Source: JBFWWW01 sp050245975
Lineage (GTDB): Bacteria; Pseudomonadota; Alphaproteobacteria; Rhizobiales; Hyphomicrobiaceae
DNA length: 35,471 bases
Direction: 5' to 3'
Assembly (NCBI GenBank): GCA_050245975.1
Contig: JBFWWW010000020.1
Location: 1 to 35,471, forward strand
Part shown: piece by piece, positions 15,650 to 23,829 of the stretch
Position numbering within the stretch: the first letter of the stretch is position 1
Layout: each line of letters opens with the position of its first letter
Notes under the pieces: model-generated
The model's input: the letters and a program-made list of their open reading frames with translations, nothing else
What the model was told of the DNA's origin: nothing
The model's database searches: none
Translations under genes and position numbers: made by a program

Positions 15650-16795
15650 ATGTCCACAGATCAGAGGCATCGGCAGACGGGGCGGCGGCGCAGGGGGGCG
15701 CGACGCACGGCGCTGGCCGCGCTGGCGCTGACGGTGCTGTGGCCCGCACTGTGGCCTGCCGTGTGGCCGGGGGCCGCGGCGGCGGCCGTGTTCGGCATCG
15801 ACGACCGCATGCCGCTGCCCGACACGCTCAAGCCGCTGCAGCAGAGCATCGGCGTGATGTTCAACGTGCGCGCGCGCACGCTGTGCAGCGCGTTCTGCGT
15901 CGCGAGCCACGTCGTCGCCACCGCCGGCCACTGCCTGTTCCGCACGCACGGCGAGACCCCGGCCCGGCTCAAGGACTTCTGGTTCGCCCGCAACTACGAC
16001 GCGGTGAAGGACTACAGCCCCATCGCCGGCTATCAGAACGGCTCGGTGGCGCAGAACGTGCTGGCCGGCGCGACCGACCTGAGCGTGCGGCCGCCGATCG
16101 CGGCGACGCGCGACTGGGTGCTGGTGCGCCTCGCCCGGCCCGTGTGCGCGAAGCGGGCGCTGCCCGTCACCACGCTCAGCCCCGCGGAGACGGAGCGCGA
16201 GGCGAAGGCCGGACACGTCTTCCAGATTTCCTATCACCGCGACTTCACGCAATGGCGCCCGGCCTATTCGCGTCCCTGCGAGGTGAAGCGGGATTTTGCC
16301 GGCGCCGACTGGCCGACCATCGCGCGGGATTTCGCCGAGCCCGAGCTGCTGCTGCTGCACACCTGCGATACGGGCGGGGCCTCGTCCGGCTCGCCGCTGC
16401 TGCTCGCGACGCCGTCGGGGCCGAAGGTGATCGGCATCAACGTCGGCACCTACGTGCAGTCGAAGGTGGAGGTGGAGAACGGGCGCGTCACGCAGCGCTA
16501 CAAGGCCGACACCATCGCCAACACCGGCGTCAACGCCGCCGCATTCGCGCGGCTCATCGGCGCATTCCAGGAGGCGGTGATCCTGACGTCGGGTCCGCCC
16601 CTGCGCGCGCTGCAGGAACGACTGGCGCAGCGCGGGCTTTATGCGGGGCGCATCGACGGCGCCTACGGTCCCGGCGTGCGCGAGGCCATCCGCGCCTACG
16701 AGACGGCGGAGCACCTGCCGGTCACCGGGCTGGCGACGGAGGCGCTGCTGGCGCGGCTCGACATGCGCAAGGCGACCCGGGCGTCGACGCACTGA
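15650..16795 (+). CDS. Exported trypsin-like serine protease fused to a peptidoglycan-binding domain
   Basis: The 381-residue protein has an Arg-rich N-terminus and a hydrophobic signal segment (21-46) that includes an unusual triple WP repeat (LWPALWPAVWPG). A chymotrypsin-fold domain follows, with His94 (VVATAGHC), Asp155 (RDWVLVRLA) and Ser246 (GASSGSPLL, V8-like form). Cysteines near the active site (79, 83, 95) could form disulfides. Residues about 316-370 form a PG_binding_1 helical domain (LRALQERLAQRGLYAGRIDG, then YGPGVREAIRAYE). It is probably held on the cell wall in the periplasm. Its gene is divergent from degP and converges on ccmH with only 11 bp between stops. The ribosome site is weak (AGG 13 bases upstream). 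The substrate is unknown. Confidence 0.82.
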   Translation: MSTDQRHRQTGRRRRGARRTALAALALTVLWPALWPAVWPGAAAAAVFGIDDRMPLPDTLKPLQQSIGVMFNVRARTLCSAFCVASHVVATAGHCLFRTHGETPARLKDFWFARNYDAVKDYSPIAGYQNGSVAQNVLAGATDLSVRPPIAATRDWVLVRLARPVCAKRALPVTTLSPAETEREAKAGHVFQISYHRDFTQWRPAYSRPCEVKRDFAGADWPTIARDFAEPELLLLHTCDTGGASSGSPLLLATPSGPKVIGINVGTYVQSKVEVENGRVTQRYKADTIANTGVNAAAFARLIGAFQEAVILTSGPPLRALQERLAQRGLYAGRIDGAYGPGVREAIRAYETAEHLPVTGLATEALLARLDMRKATRASTH

Positions 16796-16806
16796 ACGGA
16801 CGCGGC

Positions 16807-17301
16807 CTAGCGCGACGGGCCTTCCGGCTCGCGCAGCAGGGCGTCGAGGCGCGCCTGCTCCTCCGCCGTCAGCGTCGATGCAGAGGGAGCGGACGGCGCA
16901 CGACCTCGCTGACGCACGATCCAGGCGATGGCCCACGCCATTGCGATAAGCAACAGCAGCGCCGGCGCGAGCCACAGCACGAGCGTGTGCGCGTTGACGG
17001 GCGGGCGCAGCAGGACGAACTCGCCGTAGCGCGCGACGACGAAATCCAGCACCTGGCGGTCGCTGTCGCCGGCCGTGAGGCGCTCGCGCACCAGCAGGCG
17101 CAGGTCGCGGGCGAGCGGGGCGGCGGAATCGTCGATCGACTGGTTCTGGCAGACGAGGCAGCGCAGCTCCTGCGAGATCTCTCTCGCGCGCGCCTCGAGC
17201 CGCGCATCGGTCAGGACCTCGTCGGGCTCCACCGCATGCGCGGCCGGCGCCAGGAGCAGCAGAAGGCCGAGGGCCGCGGGAGCGAGGCGTCGGAACCTCA
17301 T
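16807..17301 (-). CDS. ccmH: Cytochrome c maturation protein CcmH/CycL
   Basis: This 164-residue protein has a signal peptide (to about 23), the redox motif LRCLVCQNQS with Cys48 and Cys51, and one C-terminal membrane span (about 105-128, LVLWLAPALLLLIAMAWAIA). CcmH keeps apocytochrome CxxCH cysteines reduced for heme attachment on the periplasmic face, working with CcmF. Its ATG overlaps the ccmF stop by 4 bp (ATGA). It is the last gene of the ccmI-ccmE-ccmF-ccmH operon, known as cycHJKL in rhizobia. Confidence 0.96.
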   Translation of the reverse strand: MRFRRLAPAALGLLLLLAPAAHAVEPDEVLTDARLEARAREISQELRCLVCQNQSIDDSAAPLARDLRLLVRERLTAGDSDRQVLDFVVARYGEFVLLRPPVNAHTLVLWLAPALLLLIAMAWAIAWIVRQRGRAPSAPSASTLTAEEQARLDALLREPEGPSR

Positions 17302-19277
17302 TCGGCCGGCACCACGACGGCGGTGCGCGCGCGGCGCGGCGCGCCGACCCTGAGGCGACGGTCGCTGAGCGAGAGCGCGCCGCCGAGGAACATGACGAGA
17401 GCGCCGAGCCAGATGAGCCGTACCAGCGGATTGAAGTAGAGACGCACGGTGTAGGCGCCGTCGGCGTGCTCATCGCCGAGGACGGCATAGAGATCGCCCG
17501 CCATCGCCACGAGGATGCCGGCTTCCGTCGTCGTCTGCCGCGGCGCGTCGTAGAGGCGCTTGGACGGCGTCAGCTCGGCGGTGGCGACGCCGCCGCGCGA
17601 CACGGTGAAGAGGCCCACCTGCTCCTGGTAGTTCGGACCGCGGCGCGGCACGACACCGCGGAAGGCGAGCTCGTAGCCGGCGATCGTGGTGGTGGCGCCG
17701 GGCTTCATGGCCAGCACGTGCTCGCTGCGCCAGGCCGACGTGGCGACGATGCCGACGACGAGAAGGCCGAGGCCGAAGTGCGCGATCTCCCCGCCATAGG
17801 CCGAGCGCGGCAGGTTGCGCGCGCGCCGCCAGACCTCGGCGCCGCCGGCCTGGAACAGCTTGACGCGGAACGCCCACTCCGACACCGCGCCGGCCATCAC
17901 GAAGGCGCCGAGCGCGATGCCGAAGGGCGCGAGCCAGGGCCCGCGCACCTGCAGCGCGGCGGGCAAGAGCCCCGCAACGACGGCAACGCCGGCCGCCGCA
18001 TAGAGGCGCTGGCTCACGCCCGGCAGGTCGCCGCGCTTCCAGGCCAGATGCGGGCCGAAGGGCACGGCGAGAAGCAGCAGCGCCATGAGCGGGCCGAACG
18101 TGAGATCGAAATAGGGCGCGCCGACGGAGATCTTCGCGCCCGTCACGGCATCGAGCGCCAGCGGATAGAGCGTGCCGATCAAGACGGTGGCGCAGGCGAC
18201 GGTGAGCAGGATGTTGTTGAGGACGAGGCTGCCCTCGCGGCTGACGGGCGCGAAGAGCCCGCCCTGGCGCAGCACGGGCGCGCGCCAGGCATAGAGCGTC
18301 AGCGCGCCGCCGATGAAGAGCACCATGATGGCGAGGATGAAGACGCCGCGCTTGGGGTCGACGGCGAAGGCGTGCACGGAGGTGAGCACGCCCGAGCGGA
18401 CGAGGAAGGTACCCATCAGCGACAGCGAGAAGGTGAGGATGGCGAGCAGGATGGTCCAGACCTTGAGCGCCTCGCGCTTTTCCATCACGAGCGCGGAATG
18501 GAGCAGCGCCGTGCCGGCGAGCCAGGGCATCAGCGAGGCATTCTCCACCGGATCCCAGAACCACCAGCCGCCCCAGCCGAGCTCGTAATAGGCCCACCAC
18601 GACCCCATGGCGATGCCGAGCGTCAGGCACATCCAGGCGGCGAGAGTCCACGGCCGCACCCAGCGCGCCCACGCGGCGTCGATGCGGCCCTCGATCAGCG
18701 CGGCGACGGCGAAGGAGAAGGCCATCGAGAAGCCGACATAGCCGGCATAGAGGAACGGCGGATGGAAGGCGAGCGCGGGGTCCTGCAGGATCGGGTTGAG
18801 GCCCTGCCCCTCGACGGGCGCCGGCACGAGGCGCTCGAAGGGATTGGAGGTGACGATGATGAAGACGAGGAAGGCGGCGGCGATCGAGCCCTGCACGGCG
18901 AGCACGCCGGCGCGCAGGCGCGGCGGCAGGTTGCCGCCGAAGAGCGCGACGGCGGCCCCATAGAGCGCGAGGATGAGGACCCAGAGCAGCATCGAGCCCT
19001 CGTGGTTCCCCCACACACCGGAGATCTGATAGAGCAGCGGCTTGGTCGTGTGCGAGTTGGCGTAGACGGTGGCGACGGAGAAATCCGAGACGACGTAGGC
19101 ATGCATCAGCGCCAGGAACGCCAGCGCCAGAAGAGCGAGGAGCGTCAGCGCCGCCGGATCGGCGACGGCCATCAGGCGGCGGTCGCCGGTGCGCACGCCC
19201 CACAGCGGCAGCGCCGTCTGCACCAGCGCCACGGCGAAGGCGAGGATGAGCGCGAAATGTCCGATCTCGACCAGCAC
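17298..19277 (-). CDS. ccmF: Heme lyase subunit CcmF/CycK
   Basis: The 659-residue polytopic membrane protein belongs to the HemeHandling/CcmF family. The tryptophan-rich WWD heme-binding segment ELGWGGWWFWDPVENASLMP is at about 232-251, with conserved histidines flanking it (for example His172 in AFHPPFLY and His260). CcmF receives heme from CcmE and attaches it to apocytochrome c. The frame is open to 19532, but the GTG at 19277 is chosen: the family's N-terminus (VEIGHFALILAF) begins there and GAGGAGAG lies just upstream. The gap to ccmE is 10 bp. Confidence 0.97.
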   Translation of the reverse strand: MLVEIGHFALILAFAVALVQTALPLWGVRTGDRRLMAVADPAALTLLALLALAFLALMHAYVVSDFSVATVYANSHTTKPLLYQISGVWGNHEGSMLLWVLILALYGAAVALFGGNLPPRLRAGVLAVQGSIAAAFLVFIIVTSNPFERLVPAPVEGQGLNPILQDPALAFHPPFLYAGYVGFSMAFSFAVAALIEGRIDAAWARWVRPWTLAAWMCLTLGIAMGSWWAYYELGWGGWWFWDPVENASLMPWLAGTALLHSALVMEKREALKVWTILLAILTFSLSLMGTFLVRSGVLTSVHAFAVDPKRGVFILAIMVLFIGGALTLYAWRAPVLRQGGLFAPVSREGSLVLNNILLTVACATVLIGTLYPLALDAVTGAKISVGAPYFDLTFGPLMALLLLAVPFGPHLAWKRGDLPGVSQRLYAAAGVAVVAGLLPAALQVRGPWLAPFGIALGAFVMAGAVSEWAFRVKLFQAGGAEVWRRARNLPRSAYGGEIAHFGLGLLVVGIVATSAWRSEHVLAMKPGATTTIAGYELAFRGVVPRRGPNYQEQVGLFTVSRGGVATAELTPSKRLYDAPRQTTTEAGILVAMAGDLYAVLGDEHADGAYTVRLYFNPLVRLIWLGALVMFLGGALSLSDRRLRVGAPRRARTAVVVPAE

Positions 19278-19287
19278 GCAGCTCTCC

Positions 19288-19749
19288 TCACTTCTTTTCC
19301 GCTGCCGCGGCGGGGGGAAGCCCGCCCTTCCACACGCCCTGCTCCTTGAGCGCCTTGGCGACCTCGGGCGGCATGTAGGTCTCGTCGTGCTTGGCGAGCA
19401 CGCTGTCGGCCGTGAAGCGGCCGGCGGCATCGAGCCGGCCCTCGGTGACGACGCCCTGCCCTTCGCGGAACAGATCGGGCAGCACGCCGCGATAGGTGAC
19501 GGGGATCGTGTTGGCGCTGTCGGTGACGGCAAAGCTGACGTCGAGGCCGTCGCGCTTCACGCTGCCTGCGGCGACGAGGCCGCCGAGGCGGAAGCGCTGG
19601 CCGGGCGGGATATGCCGCTGCACGACTTCCGTGGGCGTATGAAAGAAGACGATGGTGTCGCGCAGGGCGAACAGCACCAGGCCGACCGCAACGGCGAGAA
19701 TGAAGAGGCTGGCCAGGATGAAGACGGCGCGGCGCTGCTTGCGGGTCAT
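19288..19749 (-). CDS. ccmE: Heme chaperone CcmE/CycJ
   Basis: This 153-residue membrane-anchored protein has a cytoplasmic TRKQRR start, one span (about 9-29) and the OB-fold periplasmic domain. His121 in LAKHDETYMPPEV is the residue that binds heme covalently in the family, and the nearby Tyr125 is the usual axial ligand. CcmE carries heme to the CcmF/H complex. A flexible Lys/Ala/Pro tail follows. It lies 3 bp after ccmI and 10 bp before ccmF in the same operon. Confidence 0.97.
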   Translation of the reverse strand: MTRKQRRAVFILASLFILAVAVGLVLFALRDTIVFFHTPTEVVQRHIPPGQRFRLGGLVAAGSVKRDGLDVSFAVTDSANTIPVTYRGVLPDLFREGQGVVTEGRLDAAGRFTADSVLAKHDETYMPPEVAKALKEQGVWKGGLPPAAAAEKK

Positions 19750-19752
19750 GGG

Positions 19753-20892
19753 TCAGGACTCCAGGCCGAGCGAGCGGGCGAGCGAGGAGAGCGCGCTCTG
19801 CGCGGATGCGTCGCCGGCGAGGTTGCGGCGCGCGTCGGCAAGCGCGGTCAGCGCGGCATCACGTTTGCCGAGCACGCTGTAGGCGCGCACGAGGCGGAGC
19901 CACTCGGACACATCGGTGCTGCCGGACTTCAGGCGCTGCGCCAGCCCTTCGACCATCTGCTCGATGCGGGCCTGACGCTCGGCCGGAGCAAGGCGCGCCA
20001 TCGCGGCCATGTCGTCGGCGGTGGGACCCGCATCGGGCGCCGGCTTGCCGCCGAGCCTGGCTTCCAGCGCCGCGAGGCGCTGCTGCAGCGGCTCGCGCCA
20101 GGCGGCGGAGGCCGGCGCCTCGGCGAGCAGCGCGCGGAATTCGGCGACCGCCTCGGCAAGCCTGCCGTCCTGCTCCTTGGCGACGGCGAGCCAGAAGCGC
20201 GGCTCGGGATGCTGCGGCTCGAGCGCCAGCAGGCGCTCGTAGGCCTTGCGCGCCGGCTCGGTGACGATGCCGTCGCTCTCGCGGATGGTGGCCTCGGCAA
20301 AGCCCGACAGGCGCTTCGACGTCTCGCCCAGCAGGCGGCCGGCACGCTCGAAGGCGTCCGCAGCGTCGCGATAGCGGCCGAGCTTCAGATAGACCGGCGC
20401 GATGACGTCCCAGCCCGCGCCGTCCTGCGGCTTGTCGCGCAGGCGCTGCTCGACCTGGGCGACGAGCTCGGCGACGGTGGCTTCGGCAGGCGGCCGCGCC
20501 GTCGGACCGGCCAGCGAGGACGGCCGCGAGGGAAGACCCGGCGAGCCGAAGATGAGGTAGAGCGCCAGCGACACCGCGACGATGCCGAGCGCGGCGGCCG
20601 AGAAGACGGTCGGCGTGGCGGCCAGCGCGGCAACCGGGCGGCCGGGCTCGCCGCGGGCGGCGGATGCGAGCAGGCGGCGCGAGACCTCGAGGCGGGCGGC
20701 CTCAGCATCCGGGCCGTCGATCAGGCCGCGCGCCGCGTCGGCGTCCACTTCCCGCAGCTGATCGCGGTAGACGGCGATGTCGGCGGCAGCCAGCGCCGGA
20801 TCGCCCGCAGCGGCGTCGTCCCGCGCGAGCGGCCGCAGCAGGACCATCACGACCACAGCCGTGAGCACGGCAAAGATCAGCCAAAGGAGCAT
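19753..20892 (-). CDS. ccmI: Cytochrome c maturation TPR protein CcmI/CycH
   Basis: The 379-residue protein has two membrane spans (about 1-20 and 125-146) around a cytoplasmic loop with a VYRDQLREVDADAARGLI segment typical of CcmI. A TPR-containing periplasmic domain follows (about 175-375). CcmI binds the C-terminus of apocytochrome c and presents it to the heme lyase. The ATG at 20892 is 8 bases from AGGG; an in-frame GTG two codons upstream (20898) is the alternative. It is the first gene of the ccmIEFH operon, preceded by the terminator at 21003-21032. Confidence 0.93.
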   Translation of the reverse strand: MLLWLIFAVLTAVVVMVLLRPLARDDAAAGDPALAAADIAVYRDQLREVDADAARGLIDGPDAEAARLEVSRRLLASAARGEPGRPVAALAATPTVFSAAALGIVAVSLALYLIFGSPGLPSRPSSLAGPTARPPAEATVAELVAQVEQRLRDKPQDGAGWDVIAPVYLKLGRYRDAADAFERAGRLLGETSKRLSGFAEATIRESDGIVTEPARKAYERLLALEPQHPEPRFWLAVAKEQDGRLAEAVAEFRALLAEAPASAAWREPLQQRLAALEARLGGKPAPDAGPTADDMAAMARLAPAERQARIEQMVEGLAQRLKSGSTDVSEWLRLVRAYSVLGKRDAALTALADARRNLAGDASAQSALSSLARSLGLES

Positions 20893-21002
20893 CGCCACGA
20901 CCCTGCGGGCCCGACAACCGCCCGCTCCTGTGCAATAGGCGTCCGCGGCGAGACTGACAAGGTTCGCGCTGGCGCGCTGCGCCTCATGTCGCAGGCGACA
21001 AC

Positions 21003-21032
21003 AAAAAAAGCCCCGGCCGGCGGCCGGGGCTT
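21003..21032 (-). terminator. Strong intrinsic terminator after the lipoprotein gene
   Basis: An 11-bp perfect stem (AAGCCCCGGCC, 21008-21018, with GGCCGGGGCTT, 21022-21032) with a GGC loop is followed on the - strand by seven T residues (the A-run at 21003-21009). It lies 44 bp beyond the lipoprotein stop and insulates the ccm operon from feuPQ and lipoprotein transcription. Confidence 0.9.
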
Positions 21033-21075
21033 CCTCATCGTTCGCAAGCCAGGGCGCCCGTGCGGCGCGGCCCCG

Positions 21076-21543
21076 TCAGGACATGTTCTGCCAGGTTCCG
21101 TCGGGATTGCGGCAGGCGGAGCCGCGCATGATCTGCGGGCGGCCGTCGATATAGACCTTGTGCGTGTAGTCGCGGCAGTCGTAGGCGCCGCGGCGGTAGC
21201 GCGGACCGGGAATCACCTCGCCGTAGCGGCCGTTGTCGGGGTTGCGCCAGGAGACCGGCCGGCTGTCGTAGCCGTGATCGAGCGCATCGTACTCGGCCTG
21301 CTGGGCGAGCATGCGGTCGCGCTCGTCGAGGCGGCGGCCCATCTCGTTGCCGACGATGCCGCCGACCACCGCGCCCGCCATGGTGCTGGCGACGCGGCCG
21401 CCGCCCTTGCCGAACTGGTTGCCGATGATGCCGCCGGCAACGGCGCCGACGACCGTGCCGGCGTCGGCGTTGGGGTTCTCGGAGCTGCAGGCGCCCAGGC
21501 CCAGCGCCAAGGCAAACGCCGCACAGAGCAATGGTGTTTTCAT
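21076..21543 (-). CDS. Glycine-zipper surface lipoprotein (17-kDa antigen family)
   Basis: The 155-residue precursor has a signal peptide ending in a lipobox, LGAC, with Cys19 as the lipidated residue. A glycine-zipper 2TM segment follows (about 29-66, GTVVGAVAGGIIGNQFGKGG and AGAVVGGIVGNEMGRR). The C-terminal domain (VSWRNPDNGRYGEVIPGPRY, then CRDYTHKVYIDG) is typical of the rickettsial 17-kDa surface antigen family. It should sit in the outer membrane. The frame continues open far upstream, opposite feuQ, but only the part from 21543 has lipoprotein features. A 7-bp hairpin in its leader and a strong terminator after it make it a separate unit. Confidence 0.9.
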   Translation of the reverse strand: MKTPLLCAAFALALGLGACSSENPNADAGTVVGAVAGGIIGNQFGKGGGRVASTMAGAVVGGIVGNEMGRRLDERDRMLAQQAEYDALDHGYDSRPVSWRNPDNGRYGEVIPGPRYRRGAYDCRDYTHKVYIDGRPQIMRGSACRNPDGTWQNMS

Positions 21544-21569
21544 GGATCCCCCGTTGGCATTGCGGCACC

Positions 21570-21587
21570 GGTCCGGACCACCGGACC
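21570..21587. repeat. Hairpin between feuQ and the lipoprotein gene
   Basis: GGTCCGG (21570-21576) and CCGGACC (21581-21587) pair around an ACCA loop, 69 bp beyond the feuQ stop and 26 bp before the lipoprotein ATG. There is no T-run. It could attenuate feuPQ read-through or structure the lipoprotein leader. Confidence 0.4.
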
Positions 21588-21656
21588 TGCGCCAGCAACG
21601 CGCCAGTCGCTGTCGGGGTTCACATTCGGAGGGCGATTCCGGCGAAAGTGCGGCTT

Positions 21657-23078
21657 TCAGGCCCGCGTGTGTGCCTTTTCCGCCGCAGAATCGGCCGCCA
21701 GGGGAAGCGTGAGGCGCGCGCTCAGGCCGCCGCTGGCGGAGCGCATCAACTCGAAGCGACCCTGATAGGAGTGCGCCAGATCGGCAACGATGGAATGGCC
21801 GAGGCCGGAGCCCGGCTTCGTCTCGTCGAGGCGCCGGCCGCGCTGGATGGGCTCGGCAAGCTGCGCTTCCGTCAGGCCCGGGCCGTCGTCGTCGACGCGG
21901 ATCTCGAGCCGGCGGCGGCCGTCGCCGTTGGCGGCCAGCGGCGCCGCCGTGAGCGAAACGCGGCCGCTGGCCCATTTGGATGCGTTGTCGAGCAGATTGC
22001 CCAGCATCTCCTCGAGGTCCTGTCGCTCGCCGAGGAAGCTGAGCCCAGCCGGACAGTCGAGCGCGAAGTCGAGATGCCGGTCGCGGTAGATGCGCTCCAG
22101 CGCGCGGATGATGGCCTCGCCGACCGGGCGCACCTCCGTGACGCGGCCGACGGAGCCGGTGCGCGCCGCCATGCGCGCGCGATCGAGATAGTGATTGATC
22201 TGGGTGCGCATCACCTCCGCCTGCTCGATGACCTTGGGCCCGAGCTGGGGCGAGGCCTCGCGCGCCTCGTTGACGATGACGGCGAGCGGCGTCTTGAGCG
22301 CGTGCGCCAGATTGCCGACCTGCGTGCGGGCGCGCTCGACGACCTCCTGGTTGGACTTGATGAGCGCGTTGAGCTCGAGCTGCATCGGCACGATCTCGGC
22401 GGGCAGATTGCCCTGCAGGTTGGCCGCCTCGCCGGAGCGGATGCGCGCCAGGCCGCGCTCGACGTTGCGCAGCGGCAGCAGGCCGAAATGCACCTGCAGC
22501 AGCGACATGATCATGAAGCCGATGCCGGTCAGCGCCAGCGCCGCCGTGAGCTGCTGGCGGAAGCGGGCGACCGCGCCCTCGACCTCGCCCAGATGCCCGG
22601 CGACGGCGACGGAATAGCGCCGCGCGCGCTCGCCCTCGCCGTAGAGGTGGATGGTCTCGGCGACGCGCAGCTTCTGGCCCACCGGTCCCGGCACGTCGGC
22701 CCAGCGCTTCTCGGTGCCGTCCGGCTCGATGTTGAGCTCGGTCGGCAGGGAGAAACGCTCGGTGGCAAGCGAGGCCGAGACGAGGCGGCGGCCTTCCACC
22801 TTGTTGTCGAGCGGCGTGATCTGCCAGTACCAGCCCGAATGCGTGATGTCGAAGAGACGCTCGCCGAGCTCGGACGGCGCGCCGGGCTCGTTGCCGAGCG
22901 CGTGGTCGGCGCTGTCGTTCTCGACCAGCGCCAGAAGCAGCGCGATGCGCTGGTTGAAGTTGTTCTCGACGTCCTTGCGGTAGAGCGAGTGGATGATGAC
23001 GCCGGCGATGGGCAGAACGAGCAGCGCCCACAGGGCCGCAGTGACGAAGAGACGGAAGGCAAGCGAGTTCGCCCTCAT
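21657..23078 (-). CDS. feuQ: FeuQ/PhoQ-like sensor histidine kinase
   Basis: The 473-residue inner-membrane kinase has two spans (about 10-30 and 178-200) and a periplasmic sensor of about 145 residues. A HAMP-like linker and H box GNLAHALKTPLAVIVNEARE with His259 follow. The N box LGNLLDNASKWA spans 359-370; VDDDGPGL and GSGLGHSI are the nucleotide boxes. The LAHALKTPL form of the H box is shared with PhoQ/FeuQ proteins. In rhizobia FeuPQ lies beside cycHJKL and controls iron-uptake or cyclic-glucan-export functions, depending on species. The start is 1 bp after the feuP stop. Orthology is inferred from family and synteny. Confidence 0.87.
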   Translation of the reverse strand: MRANSLAFRLFVTAALWALLVLPIAGVIIHSLYRKDVENNFNQRIALLLALVENDSADHALGNEPGAPSELGERLFDITHSGWYWQITPLDNKVEGRRLVSASLATERFSLPTELNIEPDGTEKRWADVPGPVGQKLRVAETIHLYGEGERARRYSVAVAGHLGEVEGAVARFRQQLTAALALTGIGFMIMSLLQVHFGLLPLRNVERGLARIRSGEAANLQGNLPAEIVPMQLELNALIKSNQEVVERARTQVGNLAHALKTPLAVIVNEAREASPQLGPKVIEQAEVMRTQINHYLDRARMAARTGSVGRVTEVRPVGEAIIRALERIYRDRHLDFALDCPAGLSFLGERQDLEEMLGNLLDNASKWASGRVSLTAAPLAANGDGRRRLEIRVDDDGPGLTEAQLAEPIQRGRRLDETKPGSGLGHSIVADLAHSYQGRFELMRSASGGLSARLTLPLAADSAAEKAHTRA

Positions 23079-23079
23079 C

Positions 23080-23739
23080 TCACTCCTGCGACAGCCGGTA
23101 GCCGAGGCCGCGGATGGTCTTGATCATGTCGTTCGGGATCTTCTTGCGCAGGCGGCCGATGAAGACCTCGATGGTATTCGAGTCGCGGTCGAAATCCTGC
23201 TCGTAAAGATGCTCGACAAGCTCGGTGCGCGACACGACGCGGCCGTTGTGATGCATGAGGTAGGCGAGCAGCCGGTACTCGTGCGAGGTGAGCCTGATGG
23301 GCTGGCCGTCGAGCGTGACGCGCGCGGTCTTGGTGTCGAGCCTGAGCGGGCCGCACTCGATCTCGGCGCGGGCATGGCCCGCCGAGCGGCGCACCTGGGC
23401 GCGGATGCGGGCCAGCAGCTCCTCCATGTGGAAGGGCTTGGCGACATAATCGTCGGCGCCGGCATCCATGCCGGCCACCTTCTCGCTCCAGCGGTCGCGG
23501 GCGGTGAGGATGATGACGGGGGTGTTGCGGTCGGCGCGGCGCCACTGCTCGAGCACGCTGATGCCGTCCATCTTCGGCAGGCCGAGGTCGAGCAGGATGA
23601 TGTCGTAAGGCTCCGTCTCGCCGAGGAAGAAGCCCTCCTCGCCGTCGAGCGCGGTGTCGACGGCGTAGCCGGCATCGCTCAGCGCGGTGACGAGCTGACG
23701 GTTGAGATCGGGATCATCCTCGACGACCAGAACACGCAC
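23080..23739 (-). CDS. feuP: FeuP/PhoP-like OmpR-family response regulator
   Basis: The 219-residue regulator has a receiver domain with EDD at 7-9, Asp51 in IILLDLGLP and Lys101 in YVAKPF. Its winged-helix domain (LTSHEYRLLAYLMHHNGRVV to FIGRLRKKI) ends in the conserved TIRGLGYRL. The start codon is GTG at 23739 with GGGAG 6 bases upstream. A -10-like TATAGT and a GCCGAAC palindrome lie 35-65 bp before it and may form an autoregulated promoter. The partner kinase gene follows after 1 bp. The target genes of this homologue are not known from the window. Confidence 0.9.
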   Translation of the reverse strand: MRVLVVEDDPDLNRQLVTALSDAGYAVDTALDGEEGFFLGETEPYDIILLDLGLPKMDGISVLEQWRRADRNTPVIILTARDRWSEKVAGMDAGADDYVAKPFHMEELLARIRAQVRRSAGHARAEIECGPLRLDTKTARVTLDGQPIRLTSHEYRLLAYLMHHNGRVVSRTELVEHLYEQDFDRDSNTIEVFIGRLRKKIPNDMIKTIRGLGYRLSQE

Positions 23740-23774
23740 GCGCGGCTCCCGGGTAGGTTTCCAGACTTGCCGGA

Positions 23775-23815
23775 ACTATACAGGGTGCCGAACTGGTTCG
23801 GCTAGGTGGCCGAAC
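23775..23815 (-). promoter_or_regulatory. Putative feuP promoter with palindromic operator
   Basis: On the - strand a TATAGT -10 element (23775-23780) is preceded by a perfect dyad, GCCGAAC-TG-GTTCGGC (23787-23802). A third GCCGAAC half-site lies at 23809-23815. The dyad occupies the spacer and -35 region, where a bound repressor or activator would act. The -35 hexamer itself is poor. Confidence 0.45.
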
Positions 23816-23829
23816 CTCCCGGCCGGGCA

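Noticed and set aside
21076..23031. A 651-codon - strand frame that includes the lipoprotein
   Set aside because: Only the last 155 codons have a signal peptide, lipobox and family sequence. The rest is the feuQ gene read in the wrong frame.
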